The notes under the pieces were generated by a model. That model saw only the letters and a program-made list of their open reading frames with translations. It was not told where the DNA came from and did not search any database. A stretch of DNA of 64,000 bases from CAZOKH01 sp964580315 (GTDB lineage Bacteria; Chloroflexota; Anaerolineae; Anaerolineales; Anaerolineaceae): positions 65,832 through 129,831 of the forward strand of contig CAZOKH010000002.1 of the NCBI GenBank assembly GCA_964580315.1, read 5' to 3'. Shown piece after piece: positions 49,795-58,252 of the stretch (its first letter is position 1; each line of letters starts with the position of its first letter). The translations under genes were made by a program, and so were the position numbers.

Positions 49795-50865
49795 ATGGGA
49801 AAGATCAAGACAGGCGCCTACAATCCCCTGCCGGTTGCGCCCATTGCCCTGGTGGGCGCCAATGTGGATGGAAAACCAAACTATGTGACGGTGGGTTTTG
49901 TGAACGGCGTCAACATCAAGCCGGCCATCGTGTACGTCAGCCTGAACAAGAAACACCACACGCCGCAGGGCATCATCGAGAATGGCACCTTCAGCCTCAA
50001 CATACCTTCGGCTGATTATGTTGTCGAAACCGACTACTGCGGGCTGGTCAGTGGCAAAAACGCCGACAAGTGCAGCATTTTCACCACGTTTTACGGCGAA
50101 CTGAAGACCGCGCCCATGATCGAAGAATTTCCCATCACCGCCGAATGCCGCTACACCGGGCAGAAGGTGGAATTCGACATGGACACCGTTTACTTCGGCG
50201 AGGTTGTGCAGGTGTATGTTAATGAAGAGGTTTTAGACGAGAACCGAAAAATCGACATCCGCAAAGCCAACCCAATTTACTATTCCGGCATACAGAACCA
50301 ATACCTCTCCTTGGGTGAGTACCTGGGAGCGGGTTGGAGCATTGGCAAGCAGTACCAACCCCGACAGGCTGCTGCGCATCCGCAAGCACCGGGAGCACAA
50401 TTTGAGTGCAGCATTGTCGAGCGCCGCCCCGCACGGCCCGCCCTCACCATTCGCAGCCAGGTGTCTCCGCTTGCCGTGGCGCAAGCCATTGGTCAATGCG
50501 CCATGGCGGTCTTTCAATATGCCAACCAAAAGGGTTACGCCCCCGCCGGCGCGCTGTTTGTTGCCTATCACGGTTTTGACGGGCAGGCATTGGATGTTGA
50601 AATCGGGTTTCCCTTCCAGCCCGGCATTGAGGGTAAAGACAATATCCAGGTCAGTGAAATTCCCGGCGGAAAAACCGCCGTCCATCATCATGTGGGCAGC
50701 TATGAAAAACTGCCGCAAGCGCGCGCCGCGTTGGAACAGTGGCTTCACGCCAATGGTTATGTCACCACCGGTGTAAGTTATGATTTCTACCTGAACGACC
50801 CCCAGGTGACGCCCCCCGACAAACTGGAAACCGAGATCCTCTATCCGCTTGTGACGGCAAATTAA
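49795..50865 (+). CDS. Fusion of a flavin reductase-like domain and a GyrI-like ligand-binding domain
   Basis: The 356-residue protein starts at the ATG at 49795, with AAGGAGA upstream. Residues 1-187 are a flavin reductase-like (flavoredoxin) domain: YNPLPVAPIALVGANVDGKP, YVTVGFVNGVNIKPAIVYVS, GIIENGTFSLNIPSADYVVE, and a YCGLVSGKNADKCSIF motif. After a short linker, residues 205-356 form a GyrI-like small-molecule-binding domain: CSIVERRPARPALTIRSQVS, FVAYHGFDGQALDVEIGFPF, IPGGKTAVHHHVGSYEKLPQ and a final YDFYLNDPQ segment. The two domains are normally separate, so the fusion suggests flavin-linked reduction controlled by, or acting on, a bound hydrophobic ligand. Confidence 0.85.
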   Translation: MGKIKTGAYNPLPVAPIALVGANVDGKPNYVTVGFVNGVNIKPAIVYVSLNKKHHTPQGIIENGTFSLNIPSADYVVETDYCGLVSGKNADKCSIFTTFYGELKTAPMIEEFPITAECRYTGQKVEFDMDTVYFGEVVQVYVNEEVLDENRKIDIRKANPIYYSGIQNQYLSLGEYLGAGWSIGKQYQPRQAAAHPQAPGAQFECSIVERRPARPALTIRSQVSPLAVAQAIGQCAMAVFQYANQKGYAPAGALFVAYHGFDGQALDVEIGFPFQPGIEGKDNIQVSEIPGGKTAVHHHVGSYEKLPQARAALEQWLHANGYVTTGVSYDFYLNDPQVTPPDKLETEILYPLVTAN

Positions 50866-50999
50866 AAACCAGGAAATTTCGCGTTTCCCGTTCCCAGGAG
50901 CGGTAAAACAGGTTATAAAATAAAGTCATTCCACCATTGACCAGCCTATCCTCGCTGCGGATTGGTTTGTTTCCGCGGCGGTCGCCAGGAGATAACGCG

Positions 51000-51671
51000 A
51001 TGCCCATTCCAGACAGCTGGCTTCCTGCCTTGAGCGAGGAAACCACCCGGCCCTACTATCAGCAGCTTTACCAGTTTGTCGGCGAGGAACGCCGCAAATA
51101 CAAAGTCTATCCGGAAGGGGCCGATGTGTTCAACGCGCTGCGCTTCACACCTTTCGAGCGCGTGCGCGTGGTGATCATCGGGCAGGACCCCTACCATGAT
51201 GAAAACCAGGCGCACGGGCTGGCATTTTCCGTGCGCCCGGGTGTGGCAGCGCCTCCTTCGTTATTAAACATCTTCAAAGAATTGAAAACCGATGTGCAAT
51301 TTCGCATTCCCAATAACGGCTGCCTGATTCCGTGGGCCGAGCAGGGCGTGCTGCTGCTGAATGCCGTGCTGACCGTGCGCGCCCACCAGGCCAATTCGCA
51401 CCAGGGCAAAGGCTGGGAGACTTTCACCGATGCGGTGCTGCGCGCGGTGAATGCCAAAGACAGCCGCGTGATTTTTTTGCTGTGGGGCAGCTATGCCCAG
51501 CGCAAAGCTGAGGGCATTGACACCACCCGCCACACGGTGCTGAAAGCCCCGCACCCCTCGCCGCTTTCGGCCACCCGCGGCTTCTTCGGCTGCCGGCACT
51601 TCTCCAAAACCAACGCCGCCCTGCAGGCCGAAGGCTTGCCGCCCATCGACTGGCAGTTGCCCGATTTATAA
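51000..51671 (+). CDS. ung: Uracil-DNA glycosylase, family 1
   Basis: The 223-residue enzyme removes uracil from DNA. It has VRVVIIGQDPYHDENQAHGL, with GQDPYH holding the catalytic Asp and the Tyr that excludes thymine, then AFSVRPGVAAPPSLLNIFKE. LIPWAEQGVLLLNAVLTVRA and VIFLLWGSYAQRKAEG follow, and HPSPLSATRGFFGCRHFS has the catalytic His in HPSPLS. All family-1 motifs are present and the length is normal. I take the ATG at 51000 with CAGGAGA upstream. Confidence 0.96.
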   Translation: MPIPDSWLPALSEETTRPYYQQLYQFVGEERRKYKVYPEGADVFNALRFTPFERVRVVIIGQDPYHDENQAHGLAFSVRPGVAAPPSLLNIFKELKTDVQFRIPNNGCLIPWAEQGVLLLNAVLTVRAHQANSHQGKGWETFTDAVLRAVNAKDSRVIFLLWGSYAQRKAEGIDTTRHTVLKAPHPSPLSATRGFFGCRHFSKTNAALQAEGLPPIDWQLPDL

Positions 51672-51824
51672 CCTGGTTAAGACACAACTGGCGCTTTTCC
51701 ATTCTGACCAATAAACATTCCACATATTCTCGAGGTGTCTTTCTTCGATAAACCGGCGTGCTCAAAACCCGGCTGCTGCAATTAGCTTTCTTTCTCAGGG
51801 TAACAATTGGGGGATTCGGTAAAA

Positions 51825-52472
51825 ATGAATAGAGTTTGCTATACTTTTTTTATGGATAGTGGAACCTTAAACTATTATCAATCTCAAGCGGATAACTATT
51901 TCAAAGCCACATTTTATAGAAGTTTAGATGAACTCTGGAAAGTTACCCTGGGCAGCACAGGGGGGAGTGCAACCCTTCTTGATCTTGGTTGCGGGTCGGG
52001 ACGCGACATGCGCTTCTTTTCAACAAGGAATATGCATGTTGTGGGGTTAGATTTTTCTTTGAAGCTCGCGCATCTTGCACATCGTCACACTCATTTACCC
52101 ATAGTGCTGGCAGATTATCGGGCCATACCATTTAAAAATGAAGCGTATGATGTGGTCTGGGCAATTGCCGCCTTGCTGCACGTAAAAAAAGCTGAACTAA
52201 GCAAATCTCTGATGGAAATCTACAGGGTATTAAAGCCCCGGGGGTTTTTGATAACTTCAATGAAAGAGGGAAACGGAGAAGAAATTGACCGGGACGGCCG
52301 ATTTTTTGCCTNNNNNNNNNNCTATTATGAAATGGAGGAATGGAAGGATGAGCTGTTGAAATGTGGTTTTGAATTAAATCAAATATCTTTATCCATCGAA
52401 CAGAGAGACAACAAAGAATCCGGCCAATCTCTCAAAATACCCTGGATTTTTTCAATTTTCCAAAAGCCTTAA
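51825..52472 (+). CDS. Class I SAM-dependent methyltransferase interrupted by an assembly gap
   Basis: The frame (about 215 residues) has motif I TLLDLGCGSGRDMRFFSTRN, HVVGLDFSLKLAHLAHRHTH, then YDVVWAIAALLHVKKAELSK and YRVLKPRGFLITSMKEGNGE, a standard small-molecule methyltransferase core. Ten Ns at 52312-52321 hide about three codons before YYEMEEWKDELLKCGFELNQ. The reading frame is kept across the Ns, but the gap length may be arbitrary. The start could be 51825 (GGGGGA upstream) or 51852. It is more AT-rich than neighbouring genes. Confidence 0.75.
   Translation: MNRVCYTFFMDSGTLNYYQSQADNYFKATFYRSLDELWKVTLGSTGGSATLLDLGCGSGRDMRFFSTRNMHVVGLDFSLKLAHLAHRHTHLPIVLADYRAIPFKNEAYDVVWAIAALLHVKKAELSKSLMEIYRVLKPRGFLITSMKEGNGEEIDRDGRFFAXXXXYYEMEEWKDELLKCGFELNQISLSIEQRDNKESGQSLKIPWIFSIFQKP
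52312..52321. other. Assembly gap of 10 Ns
   Basis: Ten undetermined bases interrupt the methyltransferase gene, showing that the sequence is scaffolded draft data. The true gap size is unknown. Confidence 0.95.
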
Positions 52473-52513
52473 CGCCAATGGCACTGCCTCCCATTGACCG
52501 ATAACAGCCGGAT

Positions 52514-52678
52514 TCAAGGCAAGGTTTGCGGGGTGAAGAAAGGCGATGGAAATTCAGGCGGGATCTGGCTTTGGGTCACCCGGCAGGTTGTCTCTCCAAG
52601 CGTGTTGATGAGGCTGTGCAGGGCATCGAACAGCAGTCTTGAATCGGCTTGGTCGCCGAAATATTCATCCAGGGTCAT
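52514..52678 (-). CDS. Short DUF5655-like fragment, coupled to the upstream gene
   Basis: A 54-codon minus-strand frame reads MTLDEYFGDQADSRLLFDAL, then HSLINTLGETTCRVTQSQIP and a short tail. The pattern Y-F-x-x-x-x-x-x-x-x-L-F-x-x-L-x-x-x-I-x-x-L-G-x-x-x-x-x-V-T-x-S-Q-I matches the middle of DUF5655 proteins, which normally continue for another 60 or so residues. Its ATG overlaps the stop of the lipoprotein gene (ATGA), so it is probably translated. It is most likely a truncated gene. Confidence 0.45.
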   Translation of the reverse strand: MTLDEYFGDQADSRLLFDALHSLINTLGETTCRVTQSQIPPEFPSPFFTPQTLP

Positions 52679-53724
52679 TGCGCTTGCCAGTCAATATCCA
52701 CTGAACTTCCACCTGCTCCCATCTGGTGAATCCTGATTTGAAGCGAAATCTGTACACCCTGTGGACTGGTTAGGCTGGCTTGCAGAAGATCCCCAAAGTT
52801 TCCCGAAGGAATTTCAGATACCTGCCAACCCTGCGCTGCCAGCTCTTCCAAATAGAAAGCCTTTACCTGTTCGGCAGTGTCCGGGCTGTCAAAATTGAGC
52901 ATGGGCGGATTATTACGGATATCGGCGGCATTGGCCGGCATGGGGATCATCTCTTCAGGGGGATGAGCGCATAATGGTGGAAGCTGGATCTTTACCTGAC
53001 CAAAATCCTTAACCTCATAGGTGAAATTGACTTGCCCGGTGTAGATTCGATTGTCCCAGTCAATATCCCCTTCAAGCGTACCTTCCGCTTTAAGAAAAAA
53101 AGCCGGATCTTGAGCAATCCATACTTTCGCATCAATATTTGTAATACGACTGACCGGCAGCATAGTTAAATTTTCAATTTCATAGACATCCGCCACCACA
53201 TTGTTCACACGCACATTCTTTTCAAGCAACTTGCCGGGGGTAATGGAGGTTAGCGGACGAATGACGTAGTCGCTGATGTGAGATTGGGTCTCAGCGGAGA
53301 CTTCTTCCTTTGTGCAAATTCGCCCTCCCGATGATGCATCGCCCACATGGTAGATTAAACCGCTGGAGACAACATATTCAGACACGCCGTTCATGTATTT
53401 ATTCGGCGTTTGCATGGTCGAAACTTCCCGGCGCAAATCAGCAGGTTTATCCATTTCAACCAGGTATTCCATGAAACCGCTGGCGCTGGTTCCCGCTTCA
53501 TCCACACCAGATAGTTCGATGCGGAGTTGCTCGCGGTAGTTCTTGAGGTTTTCTTTTCCCTCATCCAATAAAATATACATGGGGTTACCCTGCGCCAGCA
53601 GTTCAAATCCGGATGTCGGCTGGTCAGAGGAGTCCTGCAACTCGCTGTCCTGGCTGCCGATCAGGCAAGCGCATGAGATCAAGATGAATAATAACAACAG
53701 AAAAGCCTGGGAGATTTTTTTCAT
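52675..53724 (-). CDS. Lipoprotein of unknown function (LppX-like N-terminal half)
   Basis: The 349-residue protein starts MKKISQAFLLLLFILISCAC, a lipoprotein signal. AAGGAA lies 8 bases before this ATG (53724), which I prefer to the upstream start at 53763. The first 220 residues resemble LolA/LppX-type folds by pattern only: YREQLRIELSGVDEAGTSAS, EYLVEMDKPADLRREVSTMQ, VWIAQDPAFFLKAEGTLEGD. The last 100 residues are a separate domain (TAEQVKAFYLEELAAQGWQV and LTSPQGVQISLQIRI), like small domains found in other Chloroflexota lipoproteins. The function may be lipid handling at the membrane surface. Confidence 0.6.
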   Translation of the reverse strand: MKKISQAFLLLLFILISCACLIGSQDSELQDSSDQPTSGFELLAQGNPMYILLDEGKENLKNYREQLRIELSGVDEAGTSASGFMEYLVEMDKPADLRREVSTMQTPNKYMNGVSEYVVSSGLIYHVGDASSGGRICTKEEVSAETQSHISDYVIRPLTSITPGKLLEKNVRVNNVVADVYEIENLTMLPVSRITNIDAKVWIAQDPAFFLKAEGTLEGDIDWDNRIYTGQVNFTYEVKDFGQVKIQLPPLCAHPPEEMIPMPANAADIRNNPPMLNFDSPDTAEQVKAFYLEELAAQGWQVSEIPSGNFGDLLQASLTSPQGVQISLQIRIHQMGAGGSSVDIDWQAQ

Positions 53725-53871
53725 CAGATGTTCCTTGCCCAAATAACCGCGCAGATAACGCAACCTGCTTTGGACTTACCGTTACCCGAAAGAACAATCC
53801 CACCCTTAGAATTTATCCATTCGATCTTTAATTATTTTAATCCGACAGGGAAAAATCACAAGCGTTTTTCA

Positions 53872-54050
53872 AGTAGGGTGGGTGCAGGGGCGTAAACGCT
53901 CTGGTTTTTGATGCTCGTCGTTCGCCCCGCAACCCACCGAATTGAAATATGTCGCATGTTGGTGGAAAGCCCTTGAAAAGGGTTTCGGGATGGCTTCTGG
54001 ATGCTTTTCGGCTTTGCTACACATTACCATCCATTCACCTACCCTACGCA
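53872..54050. repeat. Degenerate intergenic repeat region
   Basis: GTAGGGTGGGTGCAGGGGCG (near 53876), GGTGGAAAGCCCTTGAAAAG (near 53962) and CCTACCCTACGCAC (near 54036) resemble parts of 8525-8660, 41153-41180 and 54655-54690. No coding capacity is evident in the gap 53725-54043. Confidence 0.45.
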
Positions 54051-54559
54051 CTGGCACCAAACCCCTCATGGAACGTGACCGTGCCCTGCGGATGGCTGCC
54101 GTCAAAGGATAGAGCAAAAAACACTTCGGGCGGCACGCCTTCGTGCGCCAATCCAGCGACGTTCTCAAAGCCGAATTTGGTGTAATAACCCGGGTGACCC
54201 ACCAGGCAGCAGCCCCGGGCGCCCAGGGTTTTCAGGCGCGCCAGCCCTTCGCGGATCAGCGCTTTGCCAATGCCCGTTTGCTGACACTCCGGCAATACCG
54301 ATACCGGACCCAGTCCATACCAGTTTTGAGCGCCGTCTGAAATGACGATGGGCGAAAAGGCGATGTGCCCCACCACGCGCCCGTCCACCTCGGCCACCAG
54401 CGACACGCTCAATGCCCCGGCAGCGCGCAGCGCGGTCACGATGAACTGCTCGGTGTGGCTGCTGATCTCCAGGGTTTCAAAGGCGGCGGCGGTCACTTCA
54501 CTGATGGTGTCGGCATCAGCATGTGTTTCGTCTCGAATCAAGATGTTGGGTGTGGTCAT
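54044..54559 (-). CDS. GNAT family N-acetyltransferase (YhbS-like)
   Basis: The 171-residue protein has the GNAT core: ILIRDETHADADTISEVTAA, GRVVGHIAFSPIVISDGAQN, then YGLGPVSVLPECQQTGIGKA, with the acetyl-CoA-binding Q-x-x-G-[IL]-G-K, and LGARGCCLVGHPGYYTKFGF. The V-[LV]-x-G-x-x-x-Y-Y-x-[KR]-F-G-F motif places it in the YhbS group. The acceptor substrate is unknown. The C-terminus (PEVFFALSFDGSHPQGTVTF) is complete. Confidence 0.88.
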   Translation of the reverse strand: MTTPNILIRDETHADADTISEVTAAAFETLEISSHTEQFIVTALRAAGALSVSLVAEVDGRVVGHIAFSPIVISDGAQNWYGLGPVSVLPECQQTGIGKALIREGLARLKTLGARGCCLVGHPGYYTKFGFENVAGLAHEGVPPEVFFALSFDGSHPQGTVTFHEGFGASA

Positions 54560-54626
54560 GGCAACCTCGCTTTAGGGAAGATGGTGATTTTTTCTATTCA
54601 CGCTAAAGGATTACTATAATTCAAAA

Positions 54627-54645
54627 CGCTCCCGCGTGGGGAGCG
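54627..54645 (-). terminator. Terminator-like hairpin after the DUF4256 gene
   Basis: CGCTCCC (54627-54633) pairs with GGGAGCG (54639-54645). Read on the minus strand it is followed by TTTTGAATT, a short T-run, 55 bases after the DUF4256 stop. Confidence 0.5.
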
Positions 54646-54700
54646 CTTTCTTGTTCAAAATCGGTGCGCTGAAGCACACCCTACGAATGCTGGTCAGAAC

Positions 54701-55276
54701 TTAAACCTTCAGCGAGCCTCTAAAGCCCCTGGCGCCGTAGTATGAATCCGCGCCGTTGTGATACACAAAGACGTGACCGTAGCGGCGGTCGGCAAACAGG
54801 GCGCCGCCCAGTTTGCGAATGTCGGCAGGGGTTTGCAGCCAGCTCGATGTTTTGGCGTCGAAATTACCCATTTGCTGCAATGCCTGGTAGTCTGCTTCTG
54901 TCAAAAGCTCAATGCCCATGGCGGCTGCCATGTCCAGGGCTGAATCTTGCGGCTTGTTGGCTTTGCGCGCTTCCAGCGCTGCATGGTCGTAACAAACATT
55001 TCTGCGACCGGCGGGGCTTTCGGCTGAACAATCGACAAAAAGGATTTCGCCCGACTTCTCATCCGTGCCAACCACATCGGGTTCACCGCCGGTTCTTTCC
55101 ATTTCATGCAGCGGCCACAGCTTTTCAGGGTTGGCTTGCAGCCGGTCCTGCACCTGCACCCATTCAAGGCTGTTGTGGCGGTTTATGTTCTGCTCAAAAC
55201 GGGCTTGCAATGTTTTGAGCAGCTCTTCAACCTGCTCTGGTGTCAATTGTTTTTTCTGGCTTTGAATAGCGTTCAT
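54701..55276 (-). CDS. DUF4256 family protein
   Basis: The 191-residue protein begins MNAIQSQKKQLTPEQVEELL. Family motifs in order are LKTLQARFEQNINRHNSLEW, LWPLHEMERTGGEPDVVGTD, ILFVDCSAESPAGRRNVCYD, ALDMAAAMGIELLTEADYQA, then ALFADRRYGHVFVYHNGADS and YYGARGFRGSLKV. The family is common as a single cytosolic gene in many bacteria and has no assigned function. Length is typical and the gene looks intact. Confidence 0.9.
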   Translation of the reverse strand: MNAIQSQKKQLTPEQVEELLKTLQARFEQNINRHNSLEWVQVQDRLQANPEKLWPLHEMERTGGEPDVVGTDEKSGEILFVDCSAESPAGRRNVCYDHAALEARKANKPQDSALDMAAAMGIELLTEADYQALQQMGNFDAKTSSWLQTPADIRKLGGALFADRRYGHVFVYHNGADSYYGARGFRGSLKV

Positions 55277-55405
55277 GCTTTTATATTACCAGTTTTTAAT
55301 AAGATATTCAAGAGTTTATTTATCCAAATTACACCAAAAAACGCCCTCCAAATGGAAATCGCCTGGTTATTTAAAATTGACACCCTGCTGACCGGAAACT
55401 CGCGC

Positions 55406-56467
55406 TCAGGCGTGCTCCAACCCGCTCAAGCGCGGTCGCTGCAGCCAGCGCGATTGAAGCCTGCCGGAGAACCAGCCAGTGCGGGGCAGCGCCATGTCTG
55501 AAATCCGCAGCGGGGTTGCCAGTAAACTGCGGCACTCGTCGGCGATGAGGCTGGCAGATATGCCCCCATTCTGCATCGGCATCAAGCGGCGAAGCTCTTC
55601 CAGGTCCAGGTAGGAATACACCTGCTTTCCCAGGGCGAGTCCAACATAGGTCACTGTTGAGAATTGCGTCACCAGCACCGAACAATTGGCAATCATCGCG
55701 TTGATATTGCCATCCTGGAACACCAGCGCCCCGGGAGCGAACCGTTTAATTTCGCGGCGAGAACGGCGTTCTTGCTCTGCCGGGTGCAGCTTGAAGATCA
55801 CCTGCCTGCCATTGGCAATCTCCAGCACCTTCTGGATAAAATCCAATCGGTCATCGCGCTGGAAGGTTTCACGGGTGGGCGAAGTGGCAGCCAGCACATA
55901 ATCATGGTGCGGAAAATCGTTATCGAGGAACGAGGCTGCGTTGTCGAAGTTGGGAATACCGGTCACCACCAGTTTTTCAGCCGGGATGCCCTTGCCAATG
56001 AACAGGTCGCGATAGCCGGGCGAAGCCACACAGAAACGGTGATAGACATTCGAAAGCCCGAACGAGGCGGTGTTGGCGATATAACGCGGCAGCCCCAGCA
56101 GGCGCACCCCGGCATAGCGCAAGCCTTCCGGCTCGGTCATGCCCTCTTGCACCAGCAGCAGGCGTTTGCCGCGCAGGTTCTTTTGCACCAGCAGGTCGGT
56201 GCACATCACCACCAGGTCATAATCGTCCCGCTTGCCGCCGGGGTCCACGGGCAGATTTTGTTCGGTCAGGTAGCGGGTAACGACTTGCGATAATTTGCCG
56301 CCCACCGCAGTGTTTTCCAGCAAGCCCAGGCGGTGCAGGATGGCTGTGAATCCTTCCAGATAGTAGGGGGTGAAGAAACAGTTGTGCTCGGGCAGCTCGC
56401 GCGCAATGGCATGCATCTGGGTGGTTTGATTTAACGTGCCGCAGATAAACAAAATATTCTTGCCCAT
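55406..56467 (-). CDS. GT-B-fold glycosyltransferase/epimerase-like protein
   Basis: The 353-residue protein begins MGKNILFICGTLNQTTQMHA. The N-terminal half has IARELPEHNCFFTPYYLEGF. The C-terminal half carries LVVTGIPNFDNAASFLDNDF, YVLAATSPTRETFQRDDRLD, IFKLHPAEQERRSRREIKRF and MIANCSVLVTQFSTVTYVGL. The K-L-H-P-x-E and the late S-T-x-x-x-x-A-L-G/K-Q-V-x-x-Y-x-D-L layout are those of UDP-GlcNAc 2-epimerase-like and CDP-glycerol transferase-like GT-B proteins. It probably modifies a surface polymer. No sugar-pathway gene lies beside it, so the donor is unknown. Confidence 0.65.
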   Translation of the reverse strand: MGKNILFICGTLNQTTQMHAIARELPEHNCFFTPYYLEGFTAILHRLGLLENTAVGGKLSQVVTRYLTEQNLPVDPGGKRDDYDLVVMCTDLLVQKNLRGKRLLLVQEGMTEPEGLRYAGVRLLGLPRYIANTASFGLSNVYHRFCVASPGYRDLFIGKGIPAEKLVVTGIPNFDNAASFLDNDFPHHDYVLAATSPTRETFQRDDRLDFIQKVLEIANGRQVIFKLHPAEQERRSRREIKRFAPGALVFQDGNINAMIANCSVLVTQFSTVTYVGLALGKQVYSYLDLEELRRLMPMQNGGISASLIADECRSLLATPLRISDMALPRTGWFSGRLQSRWLQRPRLSGLEHA

Positions 56468-56634
56468 ATCTTCTTTCCTTCAACCGTTTATGGTTTTTGG
56501 CGGTTAACGCTTTCAGAAATATTGATTTGCTTAAATATTTCCACCCTAGATTCTATTCATGCTGTGTTAAGGCGTCATCAAGGCTGGTTAATTGTTCTTT
56601 TTCCGTTCGGTAAATAACATGTTAATGAAAGATG

Positions 56635-56658
56635 ACCGCCCTCCGTGTGGAGGGCGGT
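56635..56658 (-). repeat. Hairpin repeat, copy 1 (ACCGCCCTCC / GGAGGGCGGT)
   Basis: A perfect 10-bp stem around GTGT, with downstream TGAGCGTTCAT. It shares CGCCCTCCGTG and TTGAGCGTTCA with copies at 57412 and 58482. It lies downstream of the PIN/partner pair and may be a terminator. Confidence 0.6.
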
Positions 56659-56722
56659 TGAGCGTTCATAAATCGGTGCATCGGGGCGCAGCCTGCACCT
56701 GAACAGTACCTGCGCTTACTTT

Positions 56723-56935
56723 TCACTTCGCCATTTTTCGCCGCTTCTCGATTTCGTTCACAAGTTCATCTAAAGACCTGTCGGCAAATAAAGTTTCACG
56801 CTCCTGGGTATAGTTGCCAAAACCCTGCGTAAATTGCTTTAAAAAACGAACAGCCTCAACAACGCCTAATTCCTTATACAGCAGGCGGATGGCTTGCTGA
56901 TTAATTTCTACCAGTGGTCGAACTTCTGTAATCAT
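56723..56935 (-). CDS. Small protein paired with the PIN gene (putative antitoxin)
   Basis: The 70-residue protein (MITEVRPLVEINQQAIRLLY, KELGVVEAVRFLKQFTQGFG, NYTQERETLFADRSLDELVN) starts inside the last codons of the PIN-domain gene (ATGA overlap). The F-L-x-Q-[FY]-x-x-G-x-G-[DN]-Y-[TL]-x-E-R segment is a recurring pattern in small proteins located next to PIN toxins. The second partner following the toxin is less usual than the reverse. The protein is helical and charged. The antitoxin role is inferred from the layout. Confidence 0.7.
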   Translation of the reverse strand: MITEVRPLVEINQQAIRLLYKELGVVEAVRFLKQFTQGFGNYTQERETLFADRSLDELVNEIEKRRKMAK

Positions 56936-57372
56936 TTCTCAATCTCCTGAACCAAACTCACAGGATCAATGATCTTTACGGATAAATCCTTTACCTTGCT
57001 GGCGTTTCGCAGAATTTTATCAGCACAAGTGCAAAAGTAATCGGCATTACCTGATTCTGCCAGTGAAAGGTGAAGTGCATCGAGCGGTTTGATGCCAAAT
57101 TCCATTAATGCCGCCGCTCGCTTTTTATCCTTCTCGGTAACGCTGATAACTCCTTTGGCTTTTGTCAGCAATGCAAAGGTGTGTTCTTTTCGGGCAGCTA
57201 TGATACTTTGTTCACCTTCATAGAGTAATGCTTCTGATGAAAGAATTTCTGCCTGCCCGCTATCGCAAAAAGCGATAAGACCCAGGACGGCTTCAGCTTC
57301 CAGTGCGATCCGAACCTGATTCGGTGTATCCAGCGGTCTTTGAATGGCACAAAGGTCGAGATATATCTTCAC
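56932..57372 (-). CDS. PIN-domain protein (VapC-like)
   Basis: The protein probably starts at the GTG at 57372 (VKIYLDLCAIQRPLDTPNQV), giving 146 residues. An ATG further upstream (57441) adds residues encoded by a repeat. It has the first acidic residue in YLDLCAIQRP, then IALEAEAVLGLIAFCDSGQA, ALMEFGIKPLDALHLSLAES with the central Asp, and ADYFCTCADKILRNASKV with the last Asp. These are the PIN nuclease positions. Its partner gene overlaps its 3' end. The site GCCCAAC (57400-57406), typical of an integron-like boundary, lies just upstream. Confidence 0.78.
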   Translation of the reverse strand: MKIYLDLCAIQRPLDTPNQVRIALEAEAVLGLIAFCDSGQAEILSSEALLYEGEQSIIAARKEHTFALLTKAKGVISVTEKDKKRAAALMEFGIKPLDALHLSLAESGNADYFCTCADKILRNASKVKDLSVKIIDPVSLVQEIEK

Positions 57373-57399
57373 ACAATAATTAGCACTACTTTGATCATT

Positions 57400-57461
57400 G
57401 CCCAACGATTTGCGCCCTCCGTGCGGAGAGCGCTTGAGCATTCATTTGTGATTCAGAATGT
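57400..57461 (-). other. attC-like site A (low confidence)
   Basis: On the minus strand, CGCAAATCGTTGGGC ends in GTTGGGC (57406-57400), a match to the GTTRRRY core of integron attC sites. It comes after the stop of the 57461 gene and just before the PIN gene. The same CGCAA-x-x-x-GTT context recurs at 59216 and 60973. Confidence 0.4.
57412..57433 (-). repeat. Hairpin repeat, copy 2
   Basis: GCGCCCTCCG (57412-57421) pairs with CGGAGAGCGC (57424-57433) with one mismatch. About 30 bases including TTGAGCATTCA are nearly identical to the copy at 58482. Confidence 0.6.
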
Positions 57462-58252
57462 TATGGAAGCGGCTTCGTTGTGGGTTCCGCAGCTGGCATT
57501 GTTGGGACATTTTCTTCATCGTTACTTAATACATTTTTTGCAGCAGTGGTTAACGCCTCATTAATATCGCCGTCATATCTTCTATATCTGTCGTAAATCA
57601 CTTTGGCAATATCAGGACCCCAAAGACTTACAAGAGCATCCGTAAGCGTTTCAGCCGAGGAATCTAAAAAAGGAGCTTTATAGGGTTGGTCAGGGCAATT
57701 GCGGGAAGTAATCGCATCGGGTGATTGAACCTGACCAGAGATTTTGGTTTGATATGAATCATTATCCTTAAAGGAAATTACCAGGTTTCCATTAATATAA
57801 GAATCGGTGTAACATTTATTCTCTCCTTGTTTCGTTAGAATGTTTCCGTAAATCCTTCCATTAGACGTCCCGTTTACTTCGATGGTTAATCTGGCATCGC
57901 ATTGGGAATCTTCTTCCACAACCTGCACGCCAATCCCCTGCAACACTTCAATTATGGTCGATTCATAAGGAAATGAAAATTGCCTGGGAGTAATATTCAT
58001 CCCAAGATTAACAAGCGTTTTTTTGAAAAAACCAAACCGCTCATCAGGATAAACCTGGGATACTTCAAGGCACAATGTTTTTACAAATGCACTTTCCTGT
58101 CCAGGAATTTGAAGCGGCAAGGGTGTCACTGGTTCTTCAGCAACATCCCTTTCTCTGGTTAAGCCGCCCATTAAATTGATGCAGCCGAAAATTATGATAA
58201 GCAGAAAACAAATTCCTGCAATGATTGCTTTGGTATCCGTTTTTTTTTTCAT
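57461..58252 (-). CDS. Hypothetical membrane-anchored or lipoprotein
   Basis: I do not recognise this 263-residue protein. Starting at MKKKTDTKAIIAGICFLLII (58252) it has one N-terminal hydrophobic segment with a Cys (LIIIFGCIN) that could be a lipobox. An extracellular domain with several Cys residues follows (TLCLEVSQVYPDERFGFFKK, VQVVEEDSQCDARLTIEVNG, KQGENKCYTDSYINGNLVIS). VSLWGPDIAKVIYDRYRRYD lies near the end. The upstream open stretch to 58342 runs through a repeat and is not convincing. It is AT-rich compared with the left part of the window and stands alone. Confidence 0.55.
   Translation of the reverse strand: MKKKTDTKAIIAGICFLLIIIFGCINLMGGLTRERDVAEEPVTPLPLQIPGQESAFVKTLCLEVSQVYPDERFGFFKKTLVNLGMNITPRQFSFPYESTIIEVLQGIGVQVVEEDSQCDARLTIEVNGTSNGRIYGNILTKQGENKCYTDSYINGNLVISFKDNDSYQTKISGQVQSPDAITSRNCPDQPYKAPFLDSSAETLTDALVSLWGPDIAKVIYDRYRRYDGDINEALTTAAKNVLSNDEENVPTMPAAEPTTKPLP

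Noticed and set aside
54342..54619. Plus-strand frames opposite the acetyltransferase gene.
   Set aside because: They are antisense shadows of a clear GNAT gene.
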